Notes under the pieces: model-generated
Database searches by the model: none
Seen by the model: the letters and a program-made list of their open reading frames with translations, nothing else
Told to the model about the DNA's origin: nothing
Assembly (NCBI RefSeq): GCF_021155765.1
Contig: NC_060114.1
Coordinates: 14,517,501-14,581,500, forward strand
Source: Diprion similis
Taxonomy: Eukaryota > Arthropoda > Insecta > Hymenoptera > Diprionidae
Reading direction: 5' to 3'
Length of the DNA stretch: 64,000 bases
In this document: one piece after another, positions 31,201-43,342 of the stretch
How the letters are laid out: the number at the start of each line of letters is the position of its first letter
Position numbering within the stretch: the first letter of the stretch is position 1
Program-made: the position numbers and the translations under genes

Positions 31201-32096
31201 GCAATAACTTGCTGAATTTTTTCAATTTTCCTCTCATCTCTCGTTATGGATTAATTACGTGCTTGATCCATTGATCCATCAACTGAATTAATTATTGATA
31301 AAGTAGAATCTAATCAGGTACCTGACACATCGTTCTGAATATCGTTATTGGACAGAAAATCCAAACGTGGAAAGAAGTTTCTGCCGGTTCCTGCAATGTT
31401 AGACAAGACTTAAAAAATCATTGTTATCCATAAAAGTTATTCACGGGCGTTACGTCTAGGCTAGAACTCAGTTTGATCAACGTTGCTAACCTCGGACATT
31501 AGTCTACGTCAAAATAATGACGATAATAATAACAACACTGAATATTACCGTATATCATTAAAGACGTTACAAAGTTGAATTATGAAATATCCGTGTACAT
31601 CAATAAGCTCGTTTTTCGAATCCGTGGAAATGTCAAAACGCGTCAAAGACCGACGGATGCGAGAAAAAAGAGATAAGAAGGCAGGGGATAAGGTGCATGT
31701 TTGTTGGGGATCGTGGATCCCGCTGATAAGACATTCCGTAGGAAACAACGTAGGTAAATGCGTCGTAAATCGTGTAGAAACATGCAAAACGAAGGCGGTT
31801 AAACAAGCGAGCGACGTTTCAGCAGACGATAAATAACAACTGGATTGAATGAAATGTGGGTTACACCGATTGTTGCGGGTAGTCGAAACAGACGACTGAC
31901 GATGTGAACGACGACTACCTGCATCTGCAACGACACTAGGACGGGCCATAAGACTGCCAGAGAACGTATTTGGAAGACAATAGATGTGGAAAAGACGAAG
32001 AGAGCGATCGGCAAGATGTAACGAGTTAATGAAGCAGCGAAGGAAGAACGAACCTTGGTTTAATTGATGCGAAGAGTTTCCTTGATTCTCTGCCAT
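28256..32096 (-). CDS. Mkk4: MAP kinase kinase 4 (MKK4/MAP2K4)
   Basis: Dual-specificity kinase that phosphorylates JNK (and p38) MAP kinases in stress signalling. Eight exons (32054-32096, 30555-30666, 30103-30195, 29826-30003, 29487-29606, 28970-29269, 28527-28753, 28256-28421) give 412 residues; human is 399. The N-terminus has the basic MAPK-docking-like [10 protein letters not shown], which matches the MKK4 motif. The kinase domain has glycine loop GRGGFG (about 120-125), VAIK-type Lys 142, HRD 238-240, DFG 258-260, and the activation-loop Ser 268 and Thr 272 in [11 protein letters not shown]. The next exon opens with PERIDP to complete APE, and the DVD-site region near the C-terminus is retained. 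MKK7 is excluded by SGQLVDSIA and the C-terminal block. The small first coding exon is separated by a 1.4-kb intron. Divergent with mRpS7, 735 bp between start codons. Confidence 0.96.
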
Positions 32097-32831
32097 TTTG
32101 ATAATTGTGGTGTTTTTAACGTCCCGTTTGGGTGCGGAAAATTCGTTTCTCCGCCGTATTTTCGATCCAAACACAGAGACGAAGTTAATCCAACCAACCA
32201 CCACTTGTCGAGGCTCTCCTTCGATTCAACGGGCTTAGGAGACCTTTTCACACGAACTTATCAATCTAACGGCGAACGTTGTTTTCAATGTACGAATCAT
32301 TTGGGGGGTTATTTAACGTGTCGTTTTTTTTCCTCTCTCTCACTCCCTCTCTATCACTCTATCTATTTTATCAACGACTAACGATTTCACCGTTTTATTT
32401 TTTAACACGTATCGTTTATTTTCATTTGACTCCTCTGTGTTTTCTTCCTTTCTATTCTTCCTTCTTTTACTCGTCAACGCGATTGCTCCCAGGCGGGTAC
32501 CTCGAAACCACTACTACTTACTTTTCTTTGCCGTAAGTTGTGCTGGTTCATACCAATCGTACGATCAAACTCGAGTTCACCTCGCATTGGCTGAGACACC
32601 AGGTACACTTTTCCGCAGTAATTCTCAGATGGTTAATTTTTTGGACAAGTCTGTTACGTTGGCAATCCAGAGTAGCCGGGAAACAGGATTTGCCATGTTA
32701 GGTGCTGTGCCGCATTTGACCGCCGATGCTGATGCGGGCTGATTCTGCATTACCGATGTAACCGACTTGTCCTAAAGATTAGCAGTTTCAGAATCATTGC
32801 GAGCGAGTGTACAAAGAGGAAGCCAACGAAA
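32097..32831. promoter_or_regulatory. Divergent promoter region MKK4/mRpS7
   Basis: 735 bp between the start codons of two opposite genes, both of which must start transcription here. A minus-strand GTAAGT donor-like site near 32520 may end a non-coding MKK4 first exon. CT-rich runs occupy 32325-32370. There is no obvious TATA box. Confidence 0.55.
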
Positions 32832-34924
32832 ATGGCCGCGCTTAAAATGTTTCACAGCAGACAATTCGCGTCTGCTACCATTCGGTCTTTATTATCAACA
32901 AACAGGTGCGTCTTGTCAATTTGGGTATAATTTATCGGTCATATTTATTCCACGGCCTTTTTTCATGTCCATTTTTTATTACAAGTCTATAGAATAATCT
33001 TTAATCATCATTCGTGTTATCAATCGTATAACCTCAAAAGCACCGGGGTGTGAGAAAAGAATTTGATATTTGTTTTGAAGAGTTGTTGTAATTCATTGCT
33101 AAACACAGAAATTATCCTTGAAATATGAAGCTTAAGCTAGCAAACAGAGTTAGCAGATAAACTTGTCAAACTTTTTGGAAATAGAATAATGCAGTTCAGT
33201 TTTATCCTCGGATTTCTATAGAGGTATAGGGGATTCCGGATATTTTACAAAATTTTGATTATTGGACTTCACTAACCTATTCGAATAATCGTTAGAACGT
33301 TTGACTGCCAATTCTGGCTGCTAGCATCAGCCTCATTCTCAAAATGGGAATTAGAAATCGTTTTCAGAAATATTTGGCAAACTTTATGCACTATGGTTGT
33401 TCAATCACTTCCTTGACTCAACACACTCAAGGACCAGTTGTCAAGCTCGCTCTATTATCAATATTATATTTGATATAAATCAAAATTGGTCATTTGTTGT
33501 CGATGAATTTATCAGATTATAAAACATTCCGCAGTAATAAATCAAGTATAGATGTCTAAAAAGGTGGAGAACATAAGGAATTACAAATACCAATTTTTAG
33601 AGTTACTTTATTCGAAGAACTGTATTACACAACAAATGTTTTTGAATATTTCCAATTCCAGTTTACCATTTTGACTTATTATAGATGGAACGAAGTCAGC
33701 ATCAAGAAAAATGACTACAGCATTTATCCATCATACTATGTTAGACCGGTTTATAAAAAGGAGAATCAAAGTGCTCTCAAAGGAACTGAAGAGGCTGATG
33801 AACTCGCTAATTCCCCGATCAAAGCAGCTAGAAACAATGAGACGAGTTCAGTTTTTCATGACGAAGTTCTAAGGTTGTGTGTTGATTTTTTATCCATCTC
33901 ATCGATATAAGAGTTGAAAAAATTCATCAATGTTTATATGAATGCCTGAAAAACTGATCATTTTTTTAAGTAATCCATCGTGATCATATTTCTTTATTTC
34001 TTTTTTTTTTTTTTTTTTCATTCTGGTAGCATAAATCAGTAGGTTAAAAAATTTTTTTATCTCATGCAGACAATTTACCAATTACATTATGAAAAAGGGA
34101 AATAAGATATTGGCACGCAAATTACTGGAGAAATCACTAGAGAATGTGAAGAGGATACAATTGGAAAGATATCACAAAGCAAGCCCCGAAGATAAATTCG
34201 GCATGCAACTAGATCCGAAAGTAATTATGCACCGGGCTATTGAAAATTGTAAACCACTACTGAAACTGGTACCAATTAAAAGAGGTGGAGCCACATATCA
34301 GGTATATGAAATTCAGTTATTGTTGAGTAAAACGTTTGAGATCTGAGTTGGTTTAATTATATTCGACTAGGCTTGTGTATTACAAAAGAACAAACTCTTA
34401 AATTTTATGGTCATAACTGTGTAGTATTGAGTAAGAAAATTGAGGATTTGGCTTCATTTTCGCCTAGTACTTGAACTGTGCAAGTTTTAGTTATAAATAC
34501 CCTCATCCAACTCATAGCGTTTTTGGCTATGTTTGCATATTCTTTTGTATATTCTTTTGAATATTCATCATTTTTCCTTAAAATAATTATTGAACTTCCT
34601 TTCGAAACTCCTCCAGGTTCCAATACCAGTGACAGAAAAAACTGCACAGTGGCTTGCTTCAAAGTGGCTGCTTGAAGCTGCTAGAGACAAGGAAAATAAC
34701 GCGCATCTTCCAGACAAATTAGCATATGAAATTCTTGATGCATTTAATGATCAGGTTTTTATACTCTTTTCAATAATTTTCAAAGTCATCGAACCATCGC
34801 TTTCAATTTTTTCCACCTGTGCCAAATAATGGTCTGATTTCAGGGACGTGTTATCAAGAAGAAACAAGATTTACACAAGCAATGCGAAGCAAATCGAGCC
34901 TATGCTCATTACAGGTGGAGCTAA
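32832..34924 (+). CDS. mRpS7: Mitochondrial small ribosomal subunit protein uS7m
   Basis: uS7m binds 12S rRNA in the head of the mitochondrial small ribosomal subunit. Five exons (32832-32905, 33685-33873, 34070-34301, 34617-34754, 34844-34924) give 237 residues, close to the 218-242 of fly and human. The N-terminus (MAALKMFHSRQFASATIRSL) is basic and hydroxylated, as expected for a mitochondrial presequence. Exon 2 has YPSYYVRPVYKKE. The uS7 core follows with QFTNYIMKKGNKILARKLLE and the PLLKLVPIKRGGATYQVPIP block, and the C-terminus is ANRAYAHYRWS. The ATG at 32832 is in good context (GAAAATGG); a second in-frame ATG follows five codons later. The nearby alternative acceptor at 33661 would introduce a stop, so I used 33685. 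Poly(A) signal AATAAA is at 34985-34990. Confidence 0.95.
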
Positions 34925-35170
34925 ATATTGTCCCCGTTAATTTCCTCCATCGTCAAGCTATTGTAAATTTTAAAACTCATATAAAATAAATATGTCATTC
35001 ACAAACGAGGTGTGCATTGAATACGTTTTCTAATCAACGATGATATCGTTTGGGAATGATCACGTTAAGGATCAGTTAATCGACTGAATAACATGTACAC
35101 GATATTTGACAAAAAACATTTATTTACTCTACATATATATTTTTATTGCCTAGGAATACCTATTTTTAAT

Positions 35171-35978
35171 TTAAACTCTTTTTGTCAGAACATGCTCGCC
35201 AAATATTAGTTTAAATTTAGCGGGATCTTCAATAATTGCATATTTCAAATTGAATTTGAGAGTATCCTTCGTAGAGTAACGTTGCAAGCTGTAATAAGGC
35301 AGGATGGGATTGGTTGACGTCTCACTCAGAGGCCAGATATCATTTATATCCATGTCAACGTCGACTCTGGTTCCCCAAATATTTGCGTATGAAACTTTCA
35401 CAGTTTTTTGATCGTCCATCAAGTATATCATTCCGATTCGATTTTGACCGAGGAAACCAATCGTAAAGAATGCCAAACACCACGACAATCCTGTATAAAA
35501 TATACTTTATCGTTATACAAAATATACCGTTGCCATGTGAAAATATTGTCCTAAGTAATTTCTAGGAACTTTTATGGGACATCATTGATTTCTCTAAAGC
35601 ATGGTAAAGGAGAACGATAACGCAAGGCTTGGAAAAACTATGCACATAGCGTTGAACTGTTACAGTATAAGAAATGAACAAAAAAAACAAGAAATTACCA
35701 GTTCCTGCAAACAAAACTGCAGTCTCTGTACTGATGACATCTGATATGGCAAGAACCACTGCTCCGGATATACCGGTACCGGTTGCAATGGTTTGATACA
35801 ACTTTAGCCTGTTGACAATACTGGCAGCACGTATCAACGGGTACTTGTAAATCAAGTGATAATCGACATAACGAGTCACTGCATTTGACTGAAAACGTAT
35901 GGGTTGATTGATTTTATCTATACAAGAAGTCACGCTCCTCAATTTATTACATGCACCCAGTCTCAGAATGAAAATCAT
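35171..35978 (-). CDS. TMEM186: Transmembrane protein 186 (complex I assembly factor)
   Basis: TMEM186 is a mitochondrial inner-membrane protein of the MCIA complex that helps assemble respiratory complex I. Two exons (35699-35978, 35171-35490) give 199 residues; human is 213. The N-terminus is basic and Ser/Thr-rich, fitting a mitochondrial targeting signal. The family block RAASIVNRLKLYQTIATGTG is followed by two hydrophobic spans (roughly 70-95 and 97-115) with the intron falling in the second. A soluble tail follows with the VKVSYANIWGTR and DIWPLSE blocks. The open frame extends 24 bases upstream of the chosen ATG but has no other ATG. It is tail-to-tail with mRpS7 (246 bp apart) and head-to-head with TBL3. 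Confidence 0.88.
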
Positions 35979-36595
35979 TTTTAGTAATTTTTTAATTGTC
36001 AACGTTCGATTTTTTCACTCATTTATTTTGCAATTCCGGCTTAGCAGATGCAGTCAAACGTATCATTATTATCATTGATACATTTTCTCCTGTGATGATC
36101 TATTCGACCTGGCTGTTTAGGTTATGTTAGGTTAGATTCTTTTTCCTTCAGGCGAAGACCGAGGATTTATATTTTCAGTGATTTTCAGTCAACCTAATCT
36201 TTGAGTCAACCATTCGAAAAACTGTAAGCAGGCTAATTTTTGTCGGTAAGTAAAAAGTGCTGTATTACCAGAGAGTACTTTTCTATTACGTCAGTTTTCT
36301 GACGCAACACAATACCAAGTGATTTTATTGGCTTATTCCGTTCGATCCGACGGATCCGACCAATGAAATCACTTGGTGACGTTTTTTCGAATCGCCATCT
36401 TGATTATGACGTCACGAATATAGTTCCGCCAGCCAATTGACAATTGTTGATGAAGAATTAAATCGTGCCCCGCGTGCGTAGTTTTGCGTAGCGTGTAGTC
36501 ATCCACGTGAGTTCGGAGCAGAGATTATTTCTATTCCAAAGTGATTAGTGGGAGTTACTTTACATGTTACGTATAAAACTCCGTTATTTTGGAAA
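35979..36595. promoter_or_regulatory. Bidirectional promoter region TMEM186/TBL3
   Basis: 617 bp between divergent start codons. It contains AGGTTATGTTAGGTTAG at about 36119-36135, the reverse complement of the CCTAA-type motif in the RINT1/GMC promoter. It also contains copy B of the palindromic CCAAT element (36286-36386) and TGACGTCA at about 36407-36414. These lie 180-480 bp from the TBL3 start. There is no TATA box at a plausible position. Confidence 0.65.
36286..36386. repeat. Palindromic CCAAT element, copy B
   Basis: A 100-bp block closely similar to 5101-5192. It begins TTACGTCAG, has a left arm ACCAAGTGATTTTATTGG, a centre about 8 bp longer than in copy A (extra GACGGATC-like bases), and an identical right arm CCAATGAAATCACTTGGTG. 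It lies in the TMEM186/TBL3 divergent promoter. Confidence 0.72.
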
Positions 36596-39500
36596 ATGAG
36601 TGGAAGCAGCCTCAAGGAATTGTGAGTTTTTCTTCTTAAATATATTCGAGAATACAATTATAAATTCAGCAATATTTGAGGTTATAAAAATCTACCGCCA
36701 ACAGTTCTAACAACTCCAAGTTTTCTATTTTACATTGTTTTTTCATTGCTTGCGATCCGTCATTTTTACCAGTTTTGTATCCAGCGATTGTTCGCATAAA
36801 AATTAACTATAAGCTTATGGAAATCTAGATACATAAAGTATTTGAAATATGGAATAGAACGTCCGTTCATTCGACACATTATATATGTAATTACTGTTTT
36901 TCCAGGTACGAGCTTGAATCACAGTATGGACCATTTTTTACTGGAGGAAATATCGAGGTTTGTACTTTTGAGTGATATCACAAGTATCATTTCATTCGAT
37001 TACCTTTCTTTCATTCATATTGACCAGAAGTCTATTCGATTTGCTGGACCTAGAACTAGCTGACCTCACAATTTCGTGCTCAGCAAAACGGTATTAAAGC
37101 ATAACTATGTCTCATATTTTCCACAGTGGAGCTCGGACGGACATTATTTTTTTTGCCAGAATGGTGGGACAGTACACGTTCTGTCCCTAGATACTGGACA
37201 CGTCGAAAGTGTCTTAGGAGAAACTTCGACTGATCAAGATGAGGATACAGTGAACAGTTTTGCACTTGATCCCAGTGACGATGGCATTGTCACACATCAT
37301 AAAAGTGGACTCTTCAAATTATGGAATTGGAAAGGTATTCATCTGATATCTGCCCATGAATATCAAGACTGAAAGATAATTATGGAGCAGTTCAAACCCT
37401 TGTTTGAATGAATATTCAACTATTTGAATTTTTGAACGCATCTGAGATCAATTCAAAGTTTATAATCATCGAAAGAACTAATAGCCAATTTCTTACCAAA
37501 GGCATATCAATTGATATTATTACCAAATTTTGATACAGGCTTCTGTGAATCATATTTTACTCTTAGTTTATCAGTATCTGGTAATGTCTAATCACTCTGA
37601 CTAAATTTGTAGACCACATTTTTTTTACACCTTATTTATTCAATAAGAACAATGGAGAACAGAAAGTATTTATGAACAATCTGAACTTTTTTTCATCCTT
37701 TTTCTTTATTTATTCGTAATGTGTTTCGAATTTAATCTGTGGTATATTTTCTTCTTATATTCTGTAACAGAAGTCAAACTCAAAAAAATGTGGAAGGCAA
37801 TACATAATGGACCAGTCGCCGAAGTTACTTTTTCACGTAATAGCCAAACAATGGCAAGCGGCGGCAGCGATAGTAGCGTTAGATTATGGGACTTGGAACA
37901 CCAAGCTTGCACACACAATTTGAAGGGTGTTCAAGGAGTCGTGAGGCAAGTTATCGTGGTTATAATAGTCATTTTACAGTCTTATTGTATTCACAATATT
38001 CGTCAGCAGGTTGGATCATTGATTCCGATTTATAGTGCCTTAAAAAGATAGAATTTCACAGGGTTGAAATCAAATATTCTAACAACAGATTTTTAAGCTG
38101 TTAATTAATAGCGTAAATAAGTGTCCTTCTACAGGCACAATGCGCAAATAATCTACTTAATTTTGTCTTTATGTCTCACGTTCCTTCAAGAATATTTTGT
38201 AATAATAATTAAGTTTCTCAATTAGTTTCAATGAGAAGAGAAAACATTATTTTATTACACTTGGCCATTGTTTCTTAAAGTATACGCTTCTCTTTTAGTG
38301 TTTTGGCTTTTCATCCACGACCGGATAAAGAGTTAATATTTGCTGCTGGTGATGATACAAAAATATACGCATGGAATTCGATAACTGGTCAACAAAAGAT
38401 TGTTCTTTCCGGGCATTTCAGCAAGGTTACGTCGCTTTCGTTTCACGACGATGGAATTCATTTAGTCAGGTATTCAAAGCATTTGCTGCAACAATTTATT
38501 ACCATCTAATGACAGTAGAAGTATCTGTAAGAATTTTTTGCTTCTAATATATAATCACACAAGTAAATATAACAAATATTCTCTGTTTGAAATTTATACA
38601 ATCATACACTCGATTGATTATATTTATGGTGTTTAAAATAATTGGTGTGGTCAGATAATTTTGACCGACTGCAACAATTGCTGGAGTTAAAGGAAGATAC
38701 ATGCGATTAAATTGGTATTTTATAAAATCGTTCCTTGCATTTCAAGTGATGAAATTTTGGTTTTCAACAAACTCTGTAAATAGTATTGCAACAACCTATG
38801 AATTTTTTTTGTTACTTAATTTTTCCAAAATTGATCAGAGATATTAATTGTGACAAATGTCCCTTCCCTACAGTTCTGGAAGAGACAAAGTACTTATCCT
38901 GTGGGATATTTCCCAAGGAAGTATAGTACGCACTGTTCCAGTTTACGAAGGCGTTGAGGGTGCCTTCTTGTTACCTACAAACAGTACAAAACTCATATCT
39001 TCTTATCAGTCTAATGGGATTTACGTCGCAGCTGCAGGAGAAAAAGGTAGTTACAATTTCTTCACGTTGTATCCATCCCTATTAGGATCGTTCTTAAAAA
39101 GTTGATTGTTGAATTTCGAAATTGCGACTCCAGATTCGTAATCAGTGACCCAAGAAACACCCTTATATCAAATTTCATCTAAATCCGTTAGGTAGATTCA
39201 TTGTTTCCTTGAAAAGTGTTAAATGGGGAACTCAACCCTCCGACAGAACCGGTTACAATTGCGATAAAAATGTGAAAAAATTAGGGAATCATTTTTGAAT
39301 TCGTTGGAGCTGATTTGAAGGGTGAGACAGTCGAAATTCAAACATACCTTTTTAAGGACCACCCTAATCCCTACTTAGAATTTGTGGTTACACTGCGGCA
39401 TTTAGAGGAATCTGGAAACTTCATCCTTTGATGAGAAATCATTATGCACTACGGCTGATAGAAATGCTTATCAGTGACACACAAATTAATACAATGAGCG

Positions 39501-42500
39501 TTATACGCTCTTTCAATTCTCTTCTATAATTATTTTCTTCTCCTACTCGAAATAATAGCAAGTCAAATTTCAATACTTGTTAGTTTATCCAAAGAAAACT
39601 GTTTTGCATCTTAATAACTGACTGCATTATCATATACAATAAGATTCTAATAAACGTAGTTCGACGTGCTTTACGACAAATAACACCTTCGTATCTGGTC
39701 ACTTGGTCTCATGAACTTATATTGACCTTAGAGTTAATAAGAAGCTAAATTTACTCATCCTAATCCCAAAACTACTAATTACTTTTGGCATATTGAATGG
39801 ATTGAGTTCTCGTATACCGTCAATGTAATATACCGGTCAGTTTTGTTTCATGAACTTATTTTCGTGTGCTTGTTTGTTACATCTTATTCAATTGTATACT
39901 TATTCCGGCTTTCACTTTAAACAACAATTGCCGTTCCTCTGTTGTGATTCCAAATGGCTTTGCTAACAAGCTTTATAATATTGCTTTGTTAGTTCAATAG
40001 TAAAAATAATAATTGTATTGGAACAATAACGATTGGTAATGCATTATCAAAGAATACGGATGATCAATAGCATGAGCATGTAGATTAACAAAAGCTGTTG
40101 GCTCATTGAAATTGTATTGAATACAAATAATATTTTATGGTAATCAATATAATGAGCTCAGATAAACGTTTCCGAGATTTCTGTTATTCAGTGTGCATTA
40201 TTTCAATACAACAATGACATTGTCTATATTCTTAGGAGTTGTCAAAATATGGGAAATGAGGTCTGGAAACAAGGTATACGAGCAGAAAAATTCTCTGGTC
40301 GCATCTGCAAAAGAAGTTGGAGGATTGGCTATTACCCAGCTGTTATACAATCACGTCACTAATAGCTTAGCAGTGGTATCGACAGAGCATAACGTTATTA
40401 TTCATCAGTTAGACACCTTTGAATGCAAGAAACAGGTACGTTTCGCACGTCTAATGGTTTGACGCATTTTTTATTCTACTGAAAAAACAGTGAGACTATT
40501 TCACACCGTAAAAGTTTTACCGATGAAAATTTTTGTAAATTTATTTAGCATGTAGTGTTTGAAACTTTGTTTTTCCCGATGGAAATTTCATACGTACTTA
40601 ACTGTTTTTAGCTAGTCGGATACAGCGATGAAATCTTGGATGTTGTATATTTTGGTACCAAAGATACGCATTTGGCGGTAGCGACAAACAGTCCTGACAT
40701 AAAGCTTTACGAATTGACGACAATGAATTGTCAGCTCTTATGTGGTCACACAGATTTTATTTTGTCTCTTGCTACTACGCCAGCCAACTTCAACTTATTA
40801 CTGTCTTCTGCAAAGGTATTCTCAACTGACGTTTTTATTTTGTAATTCCCTAATTATTGATTAAGTATTAAGATCATCAATGAGATATGAAATTAGTAAT
40901 GAAGTTAAAAGGCAACAAAGTTGAGTGAAGAAATAAGTTACGAAAAGTAACGAAATTATCAAAAATATCCCAAAATTATTTGAAAACTTCAATTTCTGCT
41001 CTGGTTCATTGTAGGACAATAGTGTTAGATTGTGGCTTATGGATTCGGAAACATTTAAAGTTTCTTGCGTTGCTCATGCAGTTAGACACACGGCGTCGGT
41101 GGGATCAGTTTCCATATCTCACACATCTGTGAAATTCTTTGCATCAGTAAGTCAAGATTTGTGTTTAAAGATATGGGATTTACCTGAGAAGATTTCATCC
41201 AACGGTAAGTGATTTAGCTTTAGATATATCAATCTAGTAACTAAATTGACAGGAGTGGAAAGGAATGTACAAGTATATTTATTACAGAAACAGAAAACTC
41301 GCTCAACGTTCGATGCACGGAATTGGCGCATCAGAAAGACATAAACGCCGTTGCAATATCGCCAAATGATAAACTTGTCGCTACTGGATCCCAAGATAAA
41401 ACTGCCAAGGTATAATTTTTCAGAGCTACCGGAATGCGAGTGTGTCTGCACATCTCATATTTTTTTCACAGTTATGGACTGCGGAAAGCTTACAACTCGT
41501 CGGTGTTTTGCGTGGCCATCGCAGAGGAGTTTGGTGTGTAAGATTCTCACCCATAGACCAAGTGCTGTTAACAACTTCAGCAGATTGTAGCATCAAATTA
41601 TGGTCACTGACTGATCTGTCTTGTTTAAAGGTACGATCGATCATCAAAGTCTATGTTTTACTTGCTTGTTTTTGTTACAAAGCTATTTTTTCAGACGCTA
41701 GAAGGGCACGAATCTTCTGTTTTAAGAGCAGAGTTCTTATCTCGAGGAATGCAGCTGGTCACGGCTGGAGCTGATGGGCTCCTCAAACTGTGGAGCATTA
41801 AAACGTCCGAATGTGTCGCTACTCTTGAACACCATGAAAACCGAGTCTGGGCACTTGCAGGTTTCTAATTATATGTCTTCTTATTACTGCTTCTGCCGAA
41901 GGAATTATGAATCGGAAATAGAAGTATCAAAAATTTGATCTAGATGGATACTTTTACTGCATTCTTGTTGTTTGATGAATCAATGTTTCTATTTTAAAGA
42001 TTGATGTTTCATTACAGTGTCTCGAAACGAAACTCATATTGTCAGTGGTGGAAGTGATTCGATATTAGGTAAATGGCGAGATGTTACCGAAGAAAAGAAA
42101 GCTGCGGCTGCCGCTGAGGCTGAACGTTTGGCGTTAGAAGAACAGAAACTTTCAAATTTATTAAAAGCTGATAAGCTATTAGCCGCTTTAAAGTTGGCTC
42201 TTAAACTGGAAAGACCTCTTCAAGTGTTGAAGATTATCGATAGTAAGTAGTTAATACGCTGTCAAATATTTACCAATGTTATCAAGATAACTTTTTGGCA
42301 AACACAAATGTTCAATCTTTTATTGCAAATTCTGGATGTCTATATACATAACTATATCAAACTCATAGCAAATATTAAAACTGAACAGCTTAACTTCTTA
42401 GTTGATATACTTAATTAATTCTCTGTTTGCTCTGCTACTGATAGAAATTTATTTTCCTACGCGGGTAATTCATTATCACTTCGATAACAGATCAGTACTC

Positions 42501-43342
42501 AAAATCCCAAATGAATCACACATATAAAAATCATTTTATCCCCCTACAACCCCCACCCTCCGTACGAGGTTTGAAGGTAACCAAAATTAGTTACAAAAAA
42601 TCAATTATGTATAATATACCTCCAGGTGTTATCAGAAAGGGTGAAGATGGTCTGCGTGAAACGATACATCAGTTAAAGCAAACACAGAAAGAATCATTGC
42701 TCAGATGTGCAGTGACGTGGAATACCAACAGTCGGAATGCTCAATCAGCTCAGGTATTATTTACAGAAAAAATTATTGCTGACGAATTTTTCAAAACCTC
42801 AGTTTCTAAGTTTCTCAGTAATTTTTTGGGAGTACTAAAGAAAAAAAAATTTCTGCATTAATTTTGTAAAATTCTCAAAAATTTGTCTACCAGATTATTT
42901 TTGATTGGTTAGAATTATTGAAATACATTTAAATAGAATTTGTCAAATTGTTGTCAGAAATTCGTTCCAAATTACCAGGCTATTGATCAAGTTTTAAAAA
43001 TTTCGATAATGCTCTTTACACTCTCTTTTTATTTAATTGAATTTTTCTAATCTCAATTCCAAGAAATTAGACCAGACTGTAAAATGTTTTACAGTCCTGG
43101 TATTATTATCATGCTTATTATTTTATTCCACGTTTAACACATTTCAGCTAGTGATAAACGTCCTATTGGACGAGATTAGTAGCGGGGAACTGAAAGTACC
43201 TGGATTAGCCTCTTCATTGGAAGCTATGATTCCCTACACCGAAAGACACTTCAAAAGGCTGACTCAGCTCATGCAAGATCTTCACTTTATTTCTTACACC
43301 GTTACTTGTATGCAGCCCCATAACAAGATAAGTCCAACTTGA
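36596..43342 (+). CDS. TBL3: Transducin beta-like 3 / UTP13, U3 snoRNP WD-repeat protein
   Basis: TBL3 (yeast Utp13) is a UTP-B component of the small-subunit processome, required for U3-guided 18S pre-rRNA cleavage in the nucleolus. Fifteen exons: 36596-36621, 36906-36957, 37127-37334, 37771-37945, 38299-38469, 38874-39046, 40236-40435, 40612-40815, 41015-41204, 41288-41409, 41472-41630, 41695-41860, 42018-42242, 42626-42753, 43148-43342. They give 797 residues (human 808). Two tandem WD40 propellers occupy most of the protein, with repeats such as SGGSDSSVRLWDLE, ATGSQDKTAKLW, TTSADCSIKLWSL and TAGADGLLKLWSIK. An Ala/Glu-rich helix (EEKKAAAAAEAERLALEEQK) leads into the Utp13 C-terminal domain (LRCAVTWNTNSRNAQSAQ, IPYTERHFKRL). 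Exon 4 uses a GC donor. Poly(A) candidate AATAAA is at 43975-43980. Confidence 0.96.
39047..40235 (+). other. Longest TBL3 intron, with dispersed repeat fragment
   Basis: A 1.2-kb intron. Its first part (about 39107-39360) carries a fragment related to the FoxJ1-intron 120-bp repeat (TTTCGA, CAGATTCGTAATCAGTGACCC and a following TTATATCAAATTTCA). The remainder is AT-rich with nothing recognisable. Confidence 0.6.
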
